Shown piece by piece: positions 1 through 8,923 of a stretch of DNA of 39,368 nucleotides. Each line of letters begins with the position of its first letter. Positions within the stretch are counted from its first letter, which is position 1. This DNA is from a virus. The position numbers and the translations under genes are program-made. The notes below the pieces were generated by a model that worked only from the letters and a program-made list of their open reading frames with translations, did not search any database and was not told where the DNA came from. The DNA is taken from positions 1 to 39,368 of the IMG/VR virus record IMGVR_UViG_3300044701_003704; one strand, 5' to 3'.

Positions 1-161
1 CCGTTGGCGGCGAGCCTGGCGTTGCGCTGCTCAGTGCCATCCGCCTCGATCTGGGCCGTGCGTTCCTTCTCTAGTTGTGCCTGGCGTGCAGCCGCCTGCA
101 GTTGCTTGGCCTTGTCACTGAGGCCGACTGAACCAACCGTGACGTTGATCTGGGTGCTCAC
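1..161 (-). CDS. Small tail-module protein, 5' part (runs off the window)
   Basis: A reading frame starts with GTG at 159-161 and is open to position 1. It gives about 53 residues beginning with STQINVTVGSVGLSDKAKQL, then a charged Ala/Gln/Glu-rich helical stretch that is probably coiled coil. The start lies two bases beyond the TAA stop of the upstream gene (164-166), so it continues the tail operon. If the two window ends are joined, the frame continues without a break from 39368 and stops at 39254, giving a protein of 91 residues. I do not recognise a family. A small virion or tail-tip component is inferred from position only. Confidence 0.6.
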   Translation of the reverse strand, partial: MSTQINVTVGSVGLSDKAKQLQAAARQAQLEKERTAQIEADGTEQRNARLAAN

Positions 162-163
162 GC

Positions 164-568
164 TTAGTCGTCGGTGACGAGTTGGATGCGGTAGGTCTGC
201 GTTTGGCCGGAGGCCAGCGCAATGTTTGGGTTCTCTACGATCAGACTGTGGATGTACGTCTCGCCCTCGATGTAGCAGACAATCCTGTCGTAGATGTAGC
301 CGGCACCAGTAGCGGTAAAGGCCGCGTCAATCGCGGGGATTTCGTAACGGGCGTCAGTGGCGTCGTAGGCACCCGTGGCAATCACCTCGGAATAACGCAC
401 GTAGCCATTGCCGCTCTTCTCGACGCTTTGCCAGTTGGCCACCGTGCTCTCAGCGGTGTAGCCGCTGGCCCCGACCGAGGCCAACAAGACCTTCAGCGTT
501 TTGCCTTCGTAGGCCAGGCCCGCGACCCGCTTCAGCTCTTTCTGGCTAATCGTGGTGGTCAGTGCCAT
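164..568 (-). CDS. Hypothetical tail-region protein, 134 aa
   Basis: The protein starts MALTTTISQKELKRVAGLAY and is followed by a probably beta-rich, Thr/Ala/Tyr-rich body with an acidic end. No catalytic motif, signal peptide or membrane segment is visible. The ATG (566-568) lies two bases after the stop of the preceding 143-aa gene, and the next start lies two bases past its own stop, so three genes are packed head to tail. Composition and place after the large tail protein suggest a minor virion component. The family is not recognised. Confidence 0.65.
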   Translation of the reverse strand: MALTTTISQKELKRVAGLAYEGKTLKVLLASVGASGYTAESTVANWQSVEKSGNGYVRYSEVIATGAYDATDARYEIPAIDAAFTATGAGYIYDRIVCYIEGETYIHSLIVENPNIALASGQTQTYRIQLVTDD

Positions 569-570
569 GG

Positions 571-1002
571 TCAGGCCACCGTGAACGTGAAGATGCCAGA
601 AGCGTTCCAGATGATTTTGAAGTCGGTCCCGTCACCGGCTGACTCGCTCCCGCCAAAGTCAATGAAGGCCAGTGGCGGGTCGTTGGCGTCCGTGTCGTTG
701 TAAACGATGCAGTAGCTGGCGGTGATCGCACCGCCGCTGGCGCTCCAGGTCACGTCATTAGCGTCAAACTTGGCGTCGTTTGTTGTGACAGTGGTGACGG
801 CCACGCCGCCGAGGGTGGCGCCTCCAGCGGTGTAACCCGTTCCAGTCGTGGCCTCAGTACCGCCAGTTCCTGCCAACGTCGTATGGGTTGCGTCAAACGT
901 AGCGGCGGTCAGCAGCTTTGCTTTATAGGTATCCCCTACCGCAAAACTGCCGTCTGCAAACTTGGCAGCGGTGTGGTTGTAGAGGCTAATCGTGACGGCC
1001 AC
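571..1002 (-). CDS. Hypothetical structural protein, 143 aa
   Basis: The frame opens with GTG (1000-1002). The product is rich in Thr, Ala and Gly (sections such as TTLAGTGGTEATTGTGYTAG), a composition typical of beta-sheet virion proteins. It has no Cys-based motif and no membrane segment. It is the first gene after the long tail protein, separated by a 36-bp gap that holds a perfect copy of the recurrent GGCAACCTAGG element, 20 bp before the start. Tail or fibre accessory role is inferred from context only. Confidence 0.65.
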   Translation of the reverse strand: MAVTISLYNHTAAKFADGSFAVGDTYKAKLLTAATFDATHTTLAGTGGTEATTGTGYTAGGATLGGVAVTTVTTNDAKFDANDVTWSASGGAITASYCIVYNDTDANDPPLAFIDFGGSESAGDGTDFKIIWNASGIFTFTVA

Positions 1003-1022
1003 GGGGCACCTGCAGTCTCAAA

Positions 1023-1033
1023 CCTAGGTTGCC
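1023..1033 (-). promoter_or_regulatory. GGNAACYTAGG element (copy GGCAACCTAGG)
   Basis: Minus-strand GGCAACCTAGG in the short gap between the 1064-aa tail gene and the 143-aa gene, pointing to the start at 1002. An 8-bp palindrome TAGCGCTA (1034-1041) lies directly upstream and overlaps the end of the tail gene. Confidence 0.55.
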
Positions 1034-1038
1034 TAGCG

Positions 1039-4000
1039 CTACTGGTTGGCAAAGGCTTGCGGAGGCACCGTGAAATTGCTGGTGTAGCGCGCAACTCCTT
1101 TGGTAATGCGTAAGTCGTCAATATAACCATTAAAGTCTTCAGCTCCTGCGCTAAAGTCCCAACGGCCAATTTGCAGAGTCTTTGTGCTAGATCCAGGTGT
1201 ATTTAGCCCTGATATGGTCCCTGATTGGACGCCATTAATAAATGCGTAGCCTGTGCTGCCATTGCGGACCATTGCAACGTGCGTCCAAGTATTGAGAGCA
1301 AGCGCACCAGTTACATTTATGACCTGCTCGTTAGCGTTGGTTGTTCCATAGAAATAGAATCTAAGGCTGCCCGTACCGTTCAAGCAACGGATGCTGAAAG
1401 CCAGTCCGTCCCAATTATTTGTGGTCGTAGTATAAAAGCCTCGATGCACCAAGCCAAAATTGTAGCTTGGTGTTGTTGCAGGACGAACCCAAAACTCAAT
1501 CGTATAGGTATTGCCAAGGTCGAACCTAGAATCGCTTGCGGCACTTAAATAGTCACCGGTTCCGTCGAGAACTGCGCTTGCGCCACCAAACTTGCTCTCC
1601 GCTGTGCTGATCTGCGCGTTGCCGTTTGCCGTAACGGTGAGCGCGTTAGAACTGCTGTCCGTAAACGTGGTGCTGCCATTGCTGCCATCCATGTGCAGCA
1701 GCAGCGACACCGAACTAAAGTCAGTGTCGATGTAGCCAGTTTTGGGAACCAATGCCGCCACCGCTACATCCTTAGCAGGGACCGCCACGCTGGCACCCGA
1801 CTGCACAGCGGGTGCCGCAGCAGCAAGCGCTAGATCGGCACTAGGCACAAACACTTGGGTTTTGAACTTGCCGGCCTGCTCGGGATTGATGCCAGCCACG
1901 GCAATGGTGCTGAGCGGCACGGCTACAGAGCTGCCGCTTGCGACTGCAGGAGCCACAGCAGCCAAAGCTATTGAAGCTAAGGGTGGTTTGACGCTGCCGC
2001 CGCTGCTGACCTTCGGCACCAATGCCGCCACGCTGATTGATGCCGCCGGCACCTCCACTTTGCGTATGCGGCGCACATCAGCTTGGATGCGCAGGCGCAA
2101 CGCCGGCACCGTGGTGAGCACCTCCAAGGCGTAGTCAAACTTGCTGATCACCATCCCCACCCGCAGCCGGGGTTGATAGACCGCCGTCTCGTTGTACGGC
2201 AGCACAATCGTGGTGGCATTCATCTCGCCATCCACAATCGCTGGCTCCGCTGGCAGCGTCGTCACACCAGGGGCAACGGGGAACCAGAATGTGCCCGTGC
2301 CGCTGACCGCCGCCCAGAACAGCGCATCCGTCGAGCAGACGATGCCGTTGCTGTCAAAGGCCCACTGGTTGCCATTGGCCCGGTACAGCGCCGTCAGGCC
2401 ATCAGCCTTCAGGTACAGCGGTGCAAACGGGGCCACCGGCAGCTTCTCGGGTGCTACCTGCAGGTTGACGCCGCTGCGGTTGCCCAGCAGCAACCTGTTC
2501 TGCACACGCCCGTAACGGTTGGCTTTAGCAGGAGCATCGCTAGGAAAGGTCAAATACGACACCTCACCGCCAACCGTGATTTTCGAAAAGCGGTCATCAG
2601 GGGCATAGGGCAACGAAAACTCAATACGGCGTTGCGCTGTTGCACTGCCTAAAGCCAGCTCAAGCTCACTGTCGCTGTCCACCCGCCAGCCGTTGTTGGG
2701 GTCGCCACCGTCTGCGTACTTAGCGTTGGTGAGTTCGGCACTGCCTGGCCGCTGCTGAAGCCCAATTTCACGCCCAATGGAAATTTGAATTTCAGTACCG
2801 AGATCCTTCAGCTTTTCGGCTTCAATCAATGTAGGAATTACATCGTTTTCTAATTCATCTGGTTCGCTGTCTAGGCTTTGAAAATATGTGGCTAGTTCCT
2901 GCTGGCCTTCTTGGGTGTAGGCACGGCATAGATACTTGCGCGTCAGCACTTTTGCAACTTGAGCGCCGTTGACATTGGTGCCGTACTCGTATCTGGTCGA
3001 CGATTTTTCGGCAATGAACTTGACAGCATCGTCAAGACCATAGTTGATAGCAACGTTGAGGTTACCAGCAACGTCGTAGAGTGTGGTCGATGCGTTTAGT
3101 TTGAGCACCGGCTCCTCAATGGTTACGGTCTGCTCTGTGACTTCTTCGTAGTTTTCAGGCGGGTTTTTGGGGTCGGCATCCAAGGCCGATACGGCATAAG
3201 TGATGCGCTCGGTAGAGACAATGGTGAAAGCTAGGCTGCCTGAGCTGGGGCCAGCTATAGGCGCTGAGCCTGCGATGTGCTGCACATAGCCTGGCGCAAT
3301 AGCGGCAAGAATTGTGTACTCAGTTGTTGTACGCGTCGTGACCCGGTCAAGGTCATCGTACTTTGTTATTGTTTTGGAGCGCGGAATATAGTTGTAGGTG
3401 AAGTATTGAGGTACGGGGAACGGGAAGGGATTGTTGTTGAAAAACGGGTTGTCGACGCGAATGGTGGTAGGCAGGCCAATCGTTTCGTCTTCTTCCCAAT
3501 TCAGCTTTTCGGTATCCTCTTCATTGTCGGATGGCTCTTTGAGCTTCAGCGTGCTGTAGCTCACCGTGACGGCTTCACCTGGGAGCTGGCCCACGCCGAT
3601 GGGGCCTAGGTCTACGATGTCGGTGCTGGTGAAGACAGGACCGGTGCCGCCCAGCACTGCGAGGTTGCGGACCTGCAGCACCTCGTTGGTGTCGAGGTAA
3701 CCGAAGTACGACTCGGACACCAGCAGGTCGCTCAGCACTTGGACGTAGCCACCGCTGAAGTCAAATTGGCTAATGCTGAACGCATTGGTCAGGGGAATGC
3801 TTGACGCAGTGATGCCGAGCTTGCTGAGACACTCGACCATGACCGATCCTGCGTAAATCGGGATGGTGATGATCTTGTCGTCTTCTTCGGTGTAGTCCTC
3901 GTTCTCAGGATCGTCAAAGGCGTCCCACTTGATCGGTTCTTTGAGGTCGCTGAGATAGGAGAGCTTGCAGCCCAGCTCAACTTTGGTGGTGCGGCGGAAC

Positions 4001-4233
4001 GGATCGGCAAAGCTGCTGAGCACCCGGAGCTTGCGGGGGATGCTGCGGGTCACGCCACCTTTGACGTAGCTGAAGGTCACCACCGTGCCGACAGCGGGGG
4101 TGATCAGACCGCTGATCTCGCAGCTGGCCTTGGTCTTGACCAGGCCGCTGCCCTGCAGGTAGTCGTCGCTGATGCTGCCGCTGATCAGGGTTCCCAGCGA
4201 GCAGGTAACGGTGGCGCGGATGTCAATAGCCAT
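1039..4233 (-). CDS. Large tail protein with Ala-rich repeats and C-terminal LamG-like domain
   Basis: This 1064-residue protein has three visible parts. Residues 1 to about 640 form a beta-rich body (ATVTCSLGTLISGSISDDYL and onward) that by size and position resembles a baseplate hub or tail-tip protein. Residues about 720-835 contain five imperfect repeats of the form VP-x-IAVAALxP-x-SGxSV. Residues about 840-1064 resemble a LamG/concanavalin A-like lectin fold: LLLHMDGS, FTDSS, YTIEFWVRP, WTHVAMVRNG, GYIDDLRITKGVARY. Such domains commonly bind sugars, so receptor or cell-surface glycan binding is a reasonable inference. Its ATG overlaps the stop of the upstream 265-aa gene by one base (TAATG). 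A tail-tip or receptor-binding role is inferred, not shown. Confidence 0.75.
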   Translation of the reverse strand: MAIDIRATVTCSLGTLISGSISDDYLQGSGLVKTKASCEISGLITPAVGTVVTFSYVKGGVTRSIPRKLRVLSSFADPFRRTTKVELGCKLSYLSDLKEPIKWDAFDDPENEDYTEEDDKIITIPIYAGSVMVECLSKLGITASSIPLTNAFSISQFDFSGGYVQVLSDLLVSESYFGYLDTNEVLQVRNLAVLGGTGPVFTSTDIVDLGPIGVGQLPGEAVTVSYSTLKLKEPSDNEEDTEKLNWEEDETIGLPTTIRVDNPFFNNNPFPFPVPQYFTYNYIPRSKTITKYDDLDRVTTRTTTEYTILAAIAPGYVQHIAGSAPIAGPSSGSLAFTIVSTERITYAVSALDADPKNPPENYEEVTEQTVTIEEPVLKLNASTTLYDVAGNLNVAINYGLDDAVKFIAEKSSTRYEYGTNVNGAQVAKVLTRKYLCRAYTQEGQQELATYFQSLDSEPDELENDVIPTLIEAEKLKDLGTEIQISIGREIGLQQRPGSAELTNAKYADGGDPNNGWRVDSDSELELALGSATAQRRIEFSLPYAPDDRFSKITVGGEVSYLTFPSDAPAKANRYGRVQNRLLLGNRSGVNLQVAPEKLPVAPFAPLYLKADGLTALYRANGNQWAFDSNGIVCSTDALFWAAVSGTGTFWFPVAPGVTTLPAEPAIVDGEMNATTIVLPYNETAVYQPRLRVGMVISKFDYALEVLTTVPALRLRIQADVRRIRKVEVPAASISVAALVPKVSSGGSVKPPLASIALAAVAPAVASGSSVAVPLSTIAVAGINPEQAGKFKTQVFVPSADLALAAAAPAVQSGASVAVPAKDVAVAALVPKTGYIDTDFSSVSLLLHMDGSNGSTTFTDSSSNALTVTANGNAQISTAESKFGGASAVLDGTGDYLSAASDSRFDLGNTYTIEFWVRPATTPSYNFGLVHRGFYTTTTNNWDGLAFSIRCLNGTGSLRFYFYGTTNANEQVINVTGALALNTWTHVAMVRNGSTGYAFINGVQSGTISGLNTPGSSTKTLQIGRWDFSAGAEDFNGYIDDLRITKGVARYTSNFTVPPQAFANQ

Positions 4234-5030
4234 TACTTCACCAATGCCAGCTCAAGGCTGACCGTGTAGCGCGTGCTCTTGGCACCCGAGAGGATCACGA
4301 TTTCGGCGGTGGCGGTAGGAGCGGAGATCGGGAACCAGCTGTTCATCGCAGGAATGCTGGCCACCACTTCCTCGTACCACGTCTGGATCACCGCCCAGCT
4401 GGCGCTGCTGGTGGTGCCCTCGATCCGCCGCACCTTGGTGGCCGTCAGTGGTCCCTGGATGACATGAGCACCAGTGGCCGTCAGCCCCAACGTGGGACCG
4501 TCTTGGTAGGTGACCGGATCAGCGATCAGCACGATGGTGGCCGCTGCGCTTTCGCCTCCCGCTAAGGAGGGCACGATCTTGTCGGGGCTGCCGGTGACGA
4601 TGTACCAACTGCCAAAGCTGGGCAGGTTGGCTTCGGTGCTCTCGCGGCTCTTTTCCTGCTCGCGCAGGATGACGGCTAATGCTTGGGCCGCATCAACCAT
4701 GGTGACGCTGGCACTGATGTAGGCGCCGGTCTGCTCGCCGCTGGGGGGATCAGCAAACCAGCAGGCCAAGCTGGTGACGCTGATGCCATTGGCGCTGGCG
4801 GTGAGCGCGATGGTGGTGCCCACCACACCCGAAAGTGCCGTGTCCTGATCGCTGATGCGGGTGTTGCGCCAGGTGTTGTATTCGTTCAGCAGCGATTGCC
4901 ATTGCGTTGGGGTGAGCAGGCCGCTGATCTGGAAGGTGCGGGCCGTCAAACCGGTGCGGGCCTCACCCTCGTAGCCGAACGGCTGGACCGTCAGGAGGTT
5001 GCAGGTGAAGCCGCCGAGAGTGATGGTCAT
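4233..5030 (-). CDS. Hypothetical tail protein, 265 aa
   Basis: The gene lies between tape measure and the large tail protein, the usual place of the distal tail protein in siphoviruses. The N-terminus (MTITLGGFTCNLLTVQPFGY) and the regular Thr/Ser/Ala-rich pattern suggest beta structure. The segment TARTFQISGLLTPTQWQSLL lies near residues 28-47. ATGA overlap with the tape measure stop and TAATG overlap with the next gene indicate tight translational coupling. A distal-tail or tail-assembly role is inferred from gene order. Confidence 0.65.
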   Translation of the reverse strand: MTITLGGFTCNLLTVQPFGYEGEARTGLTARTFQISGLLTPTQWQSLLNEYNTWRNTRISDQDTALSGVVGTTIALTASANGISVTSLACWFADPPSGEQTGAYISASVTMVDAAQALAVILREQEKSRESTEANLPSFGSWYIVTGSPDKIVPSLAGGESAAATIVLIADPVTYQDGPTLGLTATGAHVIQGPLTATKVRRIEGTTSSASWAVIQTWYEEVVASIPAMNSWFPISAPTATAEIVILSGAKSTRYTVSLELALVK

Positions 5031-7906
5031 GGGGAAACCGCTCCAGCAAGGATGTCGCCATAGGCTTGGCTGCTGCCGTCCGCGTTGACTTGGACGTTGA
5101 CGGCCCAGTTCTTACCGTTGAGCGCGGCGATTGTGCTCTGCAGATCTTTTGTGATCTTTGCCAGCGCTGCAGTGTTATCGCTTAGCGCTTTCTGGGTATC
5201 GACGGACGTGTCAACGGCTTGCTGCTCGGTTCTAACCGCCTCGATGAACTGGAGGATGGATGCGTTTACGCCGCTGCGGGAACCCGTGAACTCGGGTGCA
5301 TAGCTGACGCCACGCAACTGCTTGAACTGCTCCTGCGCTTCGCGGAACCGGGGCAGCAGCTGGTTAAAAGTGCGCTCCTCTTGATTGACGCGGTCCTGCG
5401 GACTCAGGAATTGATTGAGGCCGCCAGAGCCGGTGCGCAGCTTTTGGAGGTTCAGAAATGCCGATTCAAGATCGTTGCGTAGCTTTTCCCCAGATTTTCG
5501 AAGTTCGGACGCTGTATCACGTAACGCAGTGGCGCCTTCAATAATTCGAAGCTTGGTTTCTTGGGCAGCCACTTGCTGCTGCCCGACGAGACGGGAAGCG
5601 GTGGACTCATCCCCGATTTGACGAGCAGCCGTGATCTGGGCCCCAATGTCTTGCTCGCGACGGCGAGCTTCGGCGATGCCGTTTTTGATGCTCAGCGCTT
5701 GCTCGATCGTGCTGCGGAGCACGCCTTGCTCTACAGATCCCAGTTCACGGGCGGCGGCGATGCGCTCCGCAACGGATTGCAGCGCCAACTGGTTTTGAGT
5801 TGATTCAAGAGACGTGGTTGCTTGCAGAGCGCGCTTGCGCTGGTCCTCCGCGTCAATGGCAGCGCGCTTTTGTAGGTCAATTGCTGATAGCTGCAAGCGC
5901 AAGGCACGAACAGAAGCACCCGTTTCGTCAAGCGGTGCGGCGATAAACGCGGCCTTGGCCTGTTCACGCTGGGCATCCAGCAGCAATAGTTGATCCTGTA
6001 AGCGAAGCTCGGCTTCGGTGTTCTTGCGCCCGGCACGCACCGCTGATGAAATGTCACGTTGAACCCGAACACGGCGCTCCTCGATCGCAAGGATGTCGGC
6101 TTGGATCTTTTGGATGGCGCCGCTATCGGCAATCTGCTGCAGTTGGAAATCAGCACTGGCTATCTGAGCGCCGCCCGCAGCTGCAAGGCCGGCACCGCCG
6201 AGAGCTAAACCGAGCGTTGCTCCGCCTGTAAAAGGTGCAGCGGCAAGTCCTGCGGCACCTAACAACACGCCTCCAATGCCTAATGCCGTTCCTTGGCCGC
6301 GAGTTGCAAGAGCACCACGTTCAGTTGCTCTACCGCCTGGCAAATTAAGGATGCGCCGAACAATCTGGTCAATCCAGCTGATGAATTGAGTCGCTGGGCC
6401 CGCAAGAAGATAGCCGATGCGCTCTTGGATGTCTCCAACACTGCGAGCAAAGGCGTCATTAGCTGCAGCAACTTTTAGAACACCAACCGAGTCAATTGTT
6501 CTCGCTAGATCCGACTGAATCAGAGCATTGGCCTCTGAGGTGCGTCCTAAGTCAATTAAAACTTTCGCGAGCTCCTCAACACCCTTGCCGCTGAGGTTGG
6601 CGCCTTGGATCAGGGCGTCAAAGTTTTTAATTGGGTCCTGAAGGGCTTTAGCCAGCTCTCCAAACTTGTCAGCAGTCTGGCCAACCAGGGTGCCAACCAA
6701 ACTGCCGGCAAAGCCGCCGCCGCCTCCAAAAGCTCCCCCCAGAAGGCCGCCGATCAGGCCGCCACCAGCAGCGCCACCGCCTTGGCCAAACAACAGCGGG
6801 AACGCACCGCCAATCAGTGCCGAACTGATCAGCCCCCCAGCGTCGGGGCCTCCTCCGCTACGACGGCGGGCCGCCGATGCCTGCTTACTTTCTGCGCCGA
6901 TTGCTTTGTTGGTCGCGTCCACCAAGCTCAGTCGGCTCTTGGCCAGCTGTTGCTCGGCTTTGATTGCCGCGGTATTGGGCACTGTTAGCAGTCGCCCAAA
7001 GCCGTCTAAAGGATCGCGTCCGCCAGTAGAGGCGTAATTCTGCAGACCTTGGATTTTGCCGGTGCGGCGTTGCTGGCGCTCCCGCGCGCGGCGCTCTTCC
7101 GGCGTCTCCTCGCCGGTAAAGACAAACTGGCTGGGGCCGCGACCCGGCGGCAGCGCCTTAGGTTGGCCCTCGGCGTTAAAAATGTTGCCGTAGCGGGATG
7201 CTGCGCTACGGGCACGCTCTAGTGCGTCAGCTTGGCGCTCGATTTCAGCGGTGAGCTTGCCAAACTTAGCGTCAGTTACTGAGGTAACACTGGCCGCTTG
7301 CTGCAGCGCTTGGATGTAAAGCTGGATTGCAGCAGGGCTGTCACCGATGGACCGGCTAAAAGCCAACAGCTGGTCGGTGCCCTTGAAACTACTCTGGCCG
7401 CCAGAGCCGCCCAGCTTGAAAAGGCTCTCAAGTGACTTGATCTCCTCTAAGCCGCTAAACAGCTGCTTCTGACTTGCTTGCGCAGCGGCTTGCGTGAAAT
7501 TGCGGAACTCAGCGCTGCCTATCTTGACGTTGGCGGCCAGGGTACGAAACGCAGCGCCCTGCTGCTGCAATGACGCAAGGCTGGTAGCTAAAGGCTGCTC
7601 GCCGTTAATAACAGCGCGCGTGTAATTGTTAATAGACGTGCCTGCCTTAAGCGCGTCGTCACCTAACTTCTCTAGGTTTTTACTGTTGAGATTAAGCGGG
7701 GTCCCGAGGAGTTTTTGAAACTGAGACTGTAGTGTTTTTGCAGACGTTTCTAGCTTGCGAAATTGTTGCTGGGCGTCGCTTACATCCAGCCGGAAGTTGA
7801 TCGGCTTTTGCTTTTCAACAAGGGAGCGGGCTTTGCCTAAGTCCTGCTCAAAGCTCTTTAGGTCAACGTTTATGCGGAGTACCGCTGTGCCGAGTTCGTC
7901 TGCCAC
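5027..7906 (-). CDS. Tail tape measure protein
   Basis: The protein has 959 residues, a GTG start (7904-7906) and the typical tape measure layout. A long helical, Gln/Ala/Lys-rich N-terminal part is followed by a glycine-rich hydrophobic stretch at about residues 355-410 (GGLIGGLLGGAFGGGGG), a second hydrophobic segment at about 540-590, and a long coiled coil rich in Gln, Arg and Glu. Tape measure proteins set tail length and are thought to help DNA cross the envelope. At the usual 0.15 nm per residue this predicts a tail of roughly 140 nm. The next gene starts inside its stop codon (ATGA). Confidence 0.88.
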   Translation of the reverse strand: MADELGTAVLRINVDLKSFEQDLGKARSLVEKQKPINFRLDVSDAQQQFRKLETSAKTLQSQFQKLLGTPLNLNSKNLEKLGDDALKAGTSINNYTRAVINGEQPLATSLASLQQQGAAFRTLAANVKIGSAEFRNFTQAAAQASQKQLFSGLEEIKSLESLFKLGGSGGQSSFKGTDQLLAFSRSIGDSPAAIQLYIQALQQAASVTSVTDAKFGKLTAEIERQADALERARSAASRYGNIFNAEGQPKALPPGRGPSQFVFTGEETPEERRARERQQRRTGKIQGLQNYASTGGRDPLDGFGRLLTVPNTAAIKAEQQLAKSRLSLVDATNKAIGAESKQASAARRRSGGGPDAGGLISSALIGGAFPLLFGQGGGAAGGGLIGGLLGGAFGGGGGFAGSLVGTLVGQTADKFGELAKALQDPIKNFDALIQGANLSGKGVEELAKVLIDLGRTSEANALIQSDLARTIDSVGVLKVAAANDAFARSVGDIQERIGYLLAGPATQFISWIDQIVRRILNLPGGRATERGALATRGQGTALGIGGVLLGAAGLAAAPFTGGATLGLALGGAGLAAAGGAQIASADFQLQQIADSGAIQKIQADILAIEERRVRVQRDISSAVRAGRKNTEAELRLQDQLLLLDAQREQAKAAFIAAPLDETGASVRALRLQLSAIDLQKRAAIDAEDQRKRALQATTSLESTQNQLALQSVAERIAAARELGSVEQGVLRSTIEQALSIKNGIAEARRREQDIGAQITAARQIGDESTASRLVGQQQVAAQETKLRIIEGATALRDTASELRKSGEKLRNDLESAFLNLQKLRTGSGGLNQFLSPQDRVNQEERTFNQLLPRFREAQEQFKQLRGVSYAPEFTGSRSGVNASILQFIEAVRTEQQAVDTSVDTQKALSDNTAALAKITKDLQSTIAALNGKNWAVNVQVNADGSSQAYGDILAGAVSP

Positions 7907-7926
7907 TGGCTGGTGCGGTCCCTTTT

Positions 7927-7958
7927 CCTAGTTTTCCGAGAGGTGGCGGGAAACTAGG
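7927..7958. promoter_or_regulatory. Divergent pair of GGNAACYTAGG elements
   Basis: The 69-bp gap between the tape measure gene (minus) and the inverted plus-strand pair holds GGAAAACTAGG on the minus strand (7937-7927) and GGGAAACTAGG on the plus strand (7948-7958). The two form an inverted repeat with a 10-bp spacer. Each copy faces one of the two divergent genes at 20 bp and 17 bp from its start. Confidence 0.6.
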
Positions 7959-7975
7959 GGAAACGGGACGGCACC

Positions 7976-8368
7976 GTGGCTTCGGCGTTTACGGCTCTCC
8001 AAAATGCGACGGTGACCTTCACCCTGCCGGCAGCGGGGGTCGTCACTGACGCCGGCACCGGTAACGTCCGCCCCGCTACCGCAACAGTCACCCTCAGCGC
8101 CTGGCTCAAAGCTGAAAACGTCGCCGAAACCACCTACCCCGGCGTCAATGTCATCACCACCCTCTACGAGGGATATGTCACCTCGGGGACGCTGGATAGT
8201 CGTGTGCAGGTCGGGACGCTGGGCACCGTTGCCTTTGCAGGGGCTGCGGCGGTGGACTGTGAGGTGCTAGAGGCGCGTCTGCCCTATGGCGAGACTGGCG
8301 TGCTCGGCGCTGTGCTCACATCGGCGCTGGGCGCCAAGCTGCGGTTAGCTAGCCGGGCCCAGAGCTGA
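7976..8368 (+). CDS. Probable head-tail joining (head closure) protein, inverted
   Basis: The frame starts with GTG (7976-7978) behind the purine-rich GGGAAACGGGACGG and encodes 130 residues. The product is a compact, probably beta-barrel protein (NATVTFTLPAAGVVTDAGTG, then ETTYPGVNVITTLYEGYVTS). It overlaps the next gene as TGATG. Siphoviruses normally place the head-closure and tail-completion genes between connector and tail tube, which is roughly this spot, but here the pair runs on the opposite strand to all neighbouring morphogenesis genes. The head-closure call comes from gene order and size and is tentative. Confidence 0.6.
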   Translation: MASAFTALQNATVTFTLPAAGVVTDAGTGNVRPATATVTLSAWLKAENVAETTYPGVNVITTLYEGYVTSGTLDSRVQVGTLGTVAFAGAAAVDCEVLEARLPYGETGVLGAVLTSALGAKLRLASRAQS

Positions 8369-8874
8369 TGGCACGGGCGCGGTTTGAGATCCGAGAGTGG
8401 AACGCCGACAAGCTGTTGGCGCGCTCGACACAGATCCTTGAAGACTTTGCGCCGGGCATCGCTGAGGAGGCGCGGCGGCAGATCATTACGCAGAAGTGGG
8501 TGTGGCCCAATCCCACGCTGCGCTTTCGCAGCCTCTATCAAGGAGGCAGAACCGTGCAGACCAAGTACGGAACAGGAGTTCAGATACCCGAGGGCAAACG
8601 GGACATTGTCGACACCGGATTCCTGCTCAGTTCGCAAACGGCTCCGCTCGTCAAAAATGGCAGCCTCAGCATTGAGTGGACCGCGCCGTATTCCGGGGCT
8701 GTGCTGCGAGGCTCTTATCCCGATCCGTACTTCAGCCCAATCACACGAAAGCAGGTAGCAGCTCCTGGAGATAAGCCGCCGCGTAACTGGATCCAGGCGG
8801 CGTACCGAGAGCAGCCGCTGCTGCCATTTTTTGTGCAGCGGTGGAATGAGTTGAGCGGGGCCCGCCGCGCATAA
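8368..8874 (+). CDS. Probable tail completion / HK97 gp10-like protein, inverted
   Basis: The 168-residue product has a helical N-terminus (LLARSTQILEDFAPGIAEEA), then KRDIVDTGFLLSSQ, a short WTAPYSGAVLRG strand section and a C-terminal PRNWIQAAYREQPLLPFF. The order of helix, D-TG-L, Y-x-x-x-V-x-G and PR-W-x-x-A matches the tail-completion/gp10-like neck proteins of siphoviruses. Its ATG overlaps the previous stop (TGATG), so the two are co-translated. It ends in the bidirectional hairpin region at 8873-8923, where it meets the tail tube gene coming from the other side. Confidence 0.65.
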   Translation: MARARFEIREWNADKLLARSTQILEDFAPGIAEEARRQIITQKWVWPNPTLRFRSLYQGGRTVQTKYGTGVQIPEGKRDIVDTGFLLSSQTAPLVKNGSLSIEWTAPYSGAVLRGSYPDPYFSPITRKQVAAPGDKPPRNWIQAAYREQPLLPFFVQRWNELSGARRA

Positions 8875-8923
8875 AAAAGCCGCCCCAGCTAGAGGCGGCT
8901 GTTGAGGGCCTGAGGCCCTCAAC
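8873..8923 (-). terminator. Minus-strand terminator after the tail tube gene
   Basis: Two stem-loops stand side by side. A perfect 10-bp stem with 3-nt loop (8901-8923, GTTGAGGGCC/GGCCCTCAAC) includes the tail tube stop codon. A 7-bp GC stem (8878-8900, AGCCGCC/GGCGGCT) is followed on the minus strand by six T. This fits an intrinsic terminator separating the tail tube transcript from the convergent plus-strand pair. Confidence 0.75.

Noticed and set aside
7006-7215. Short minus-strand frame inside the tape measure gene
   Set aside because: It lies in another frame of a clearly coding region and is Arg/Ala-rich as expected of a shadow.
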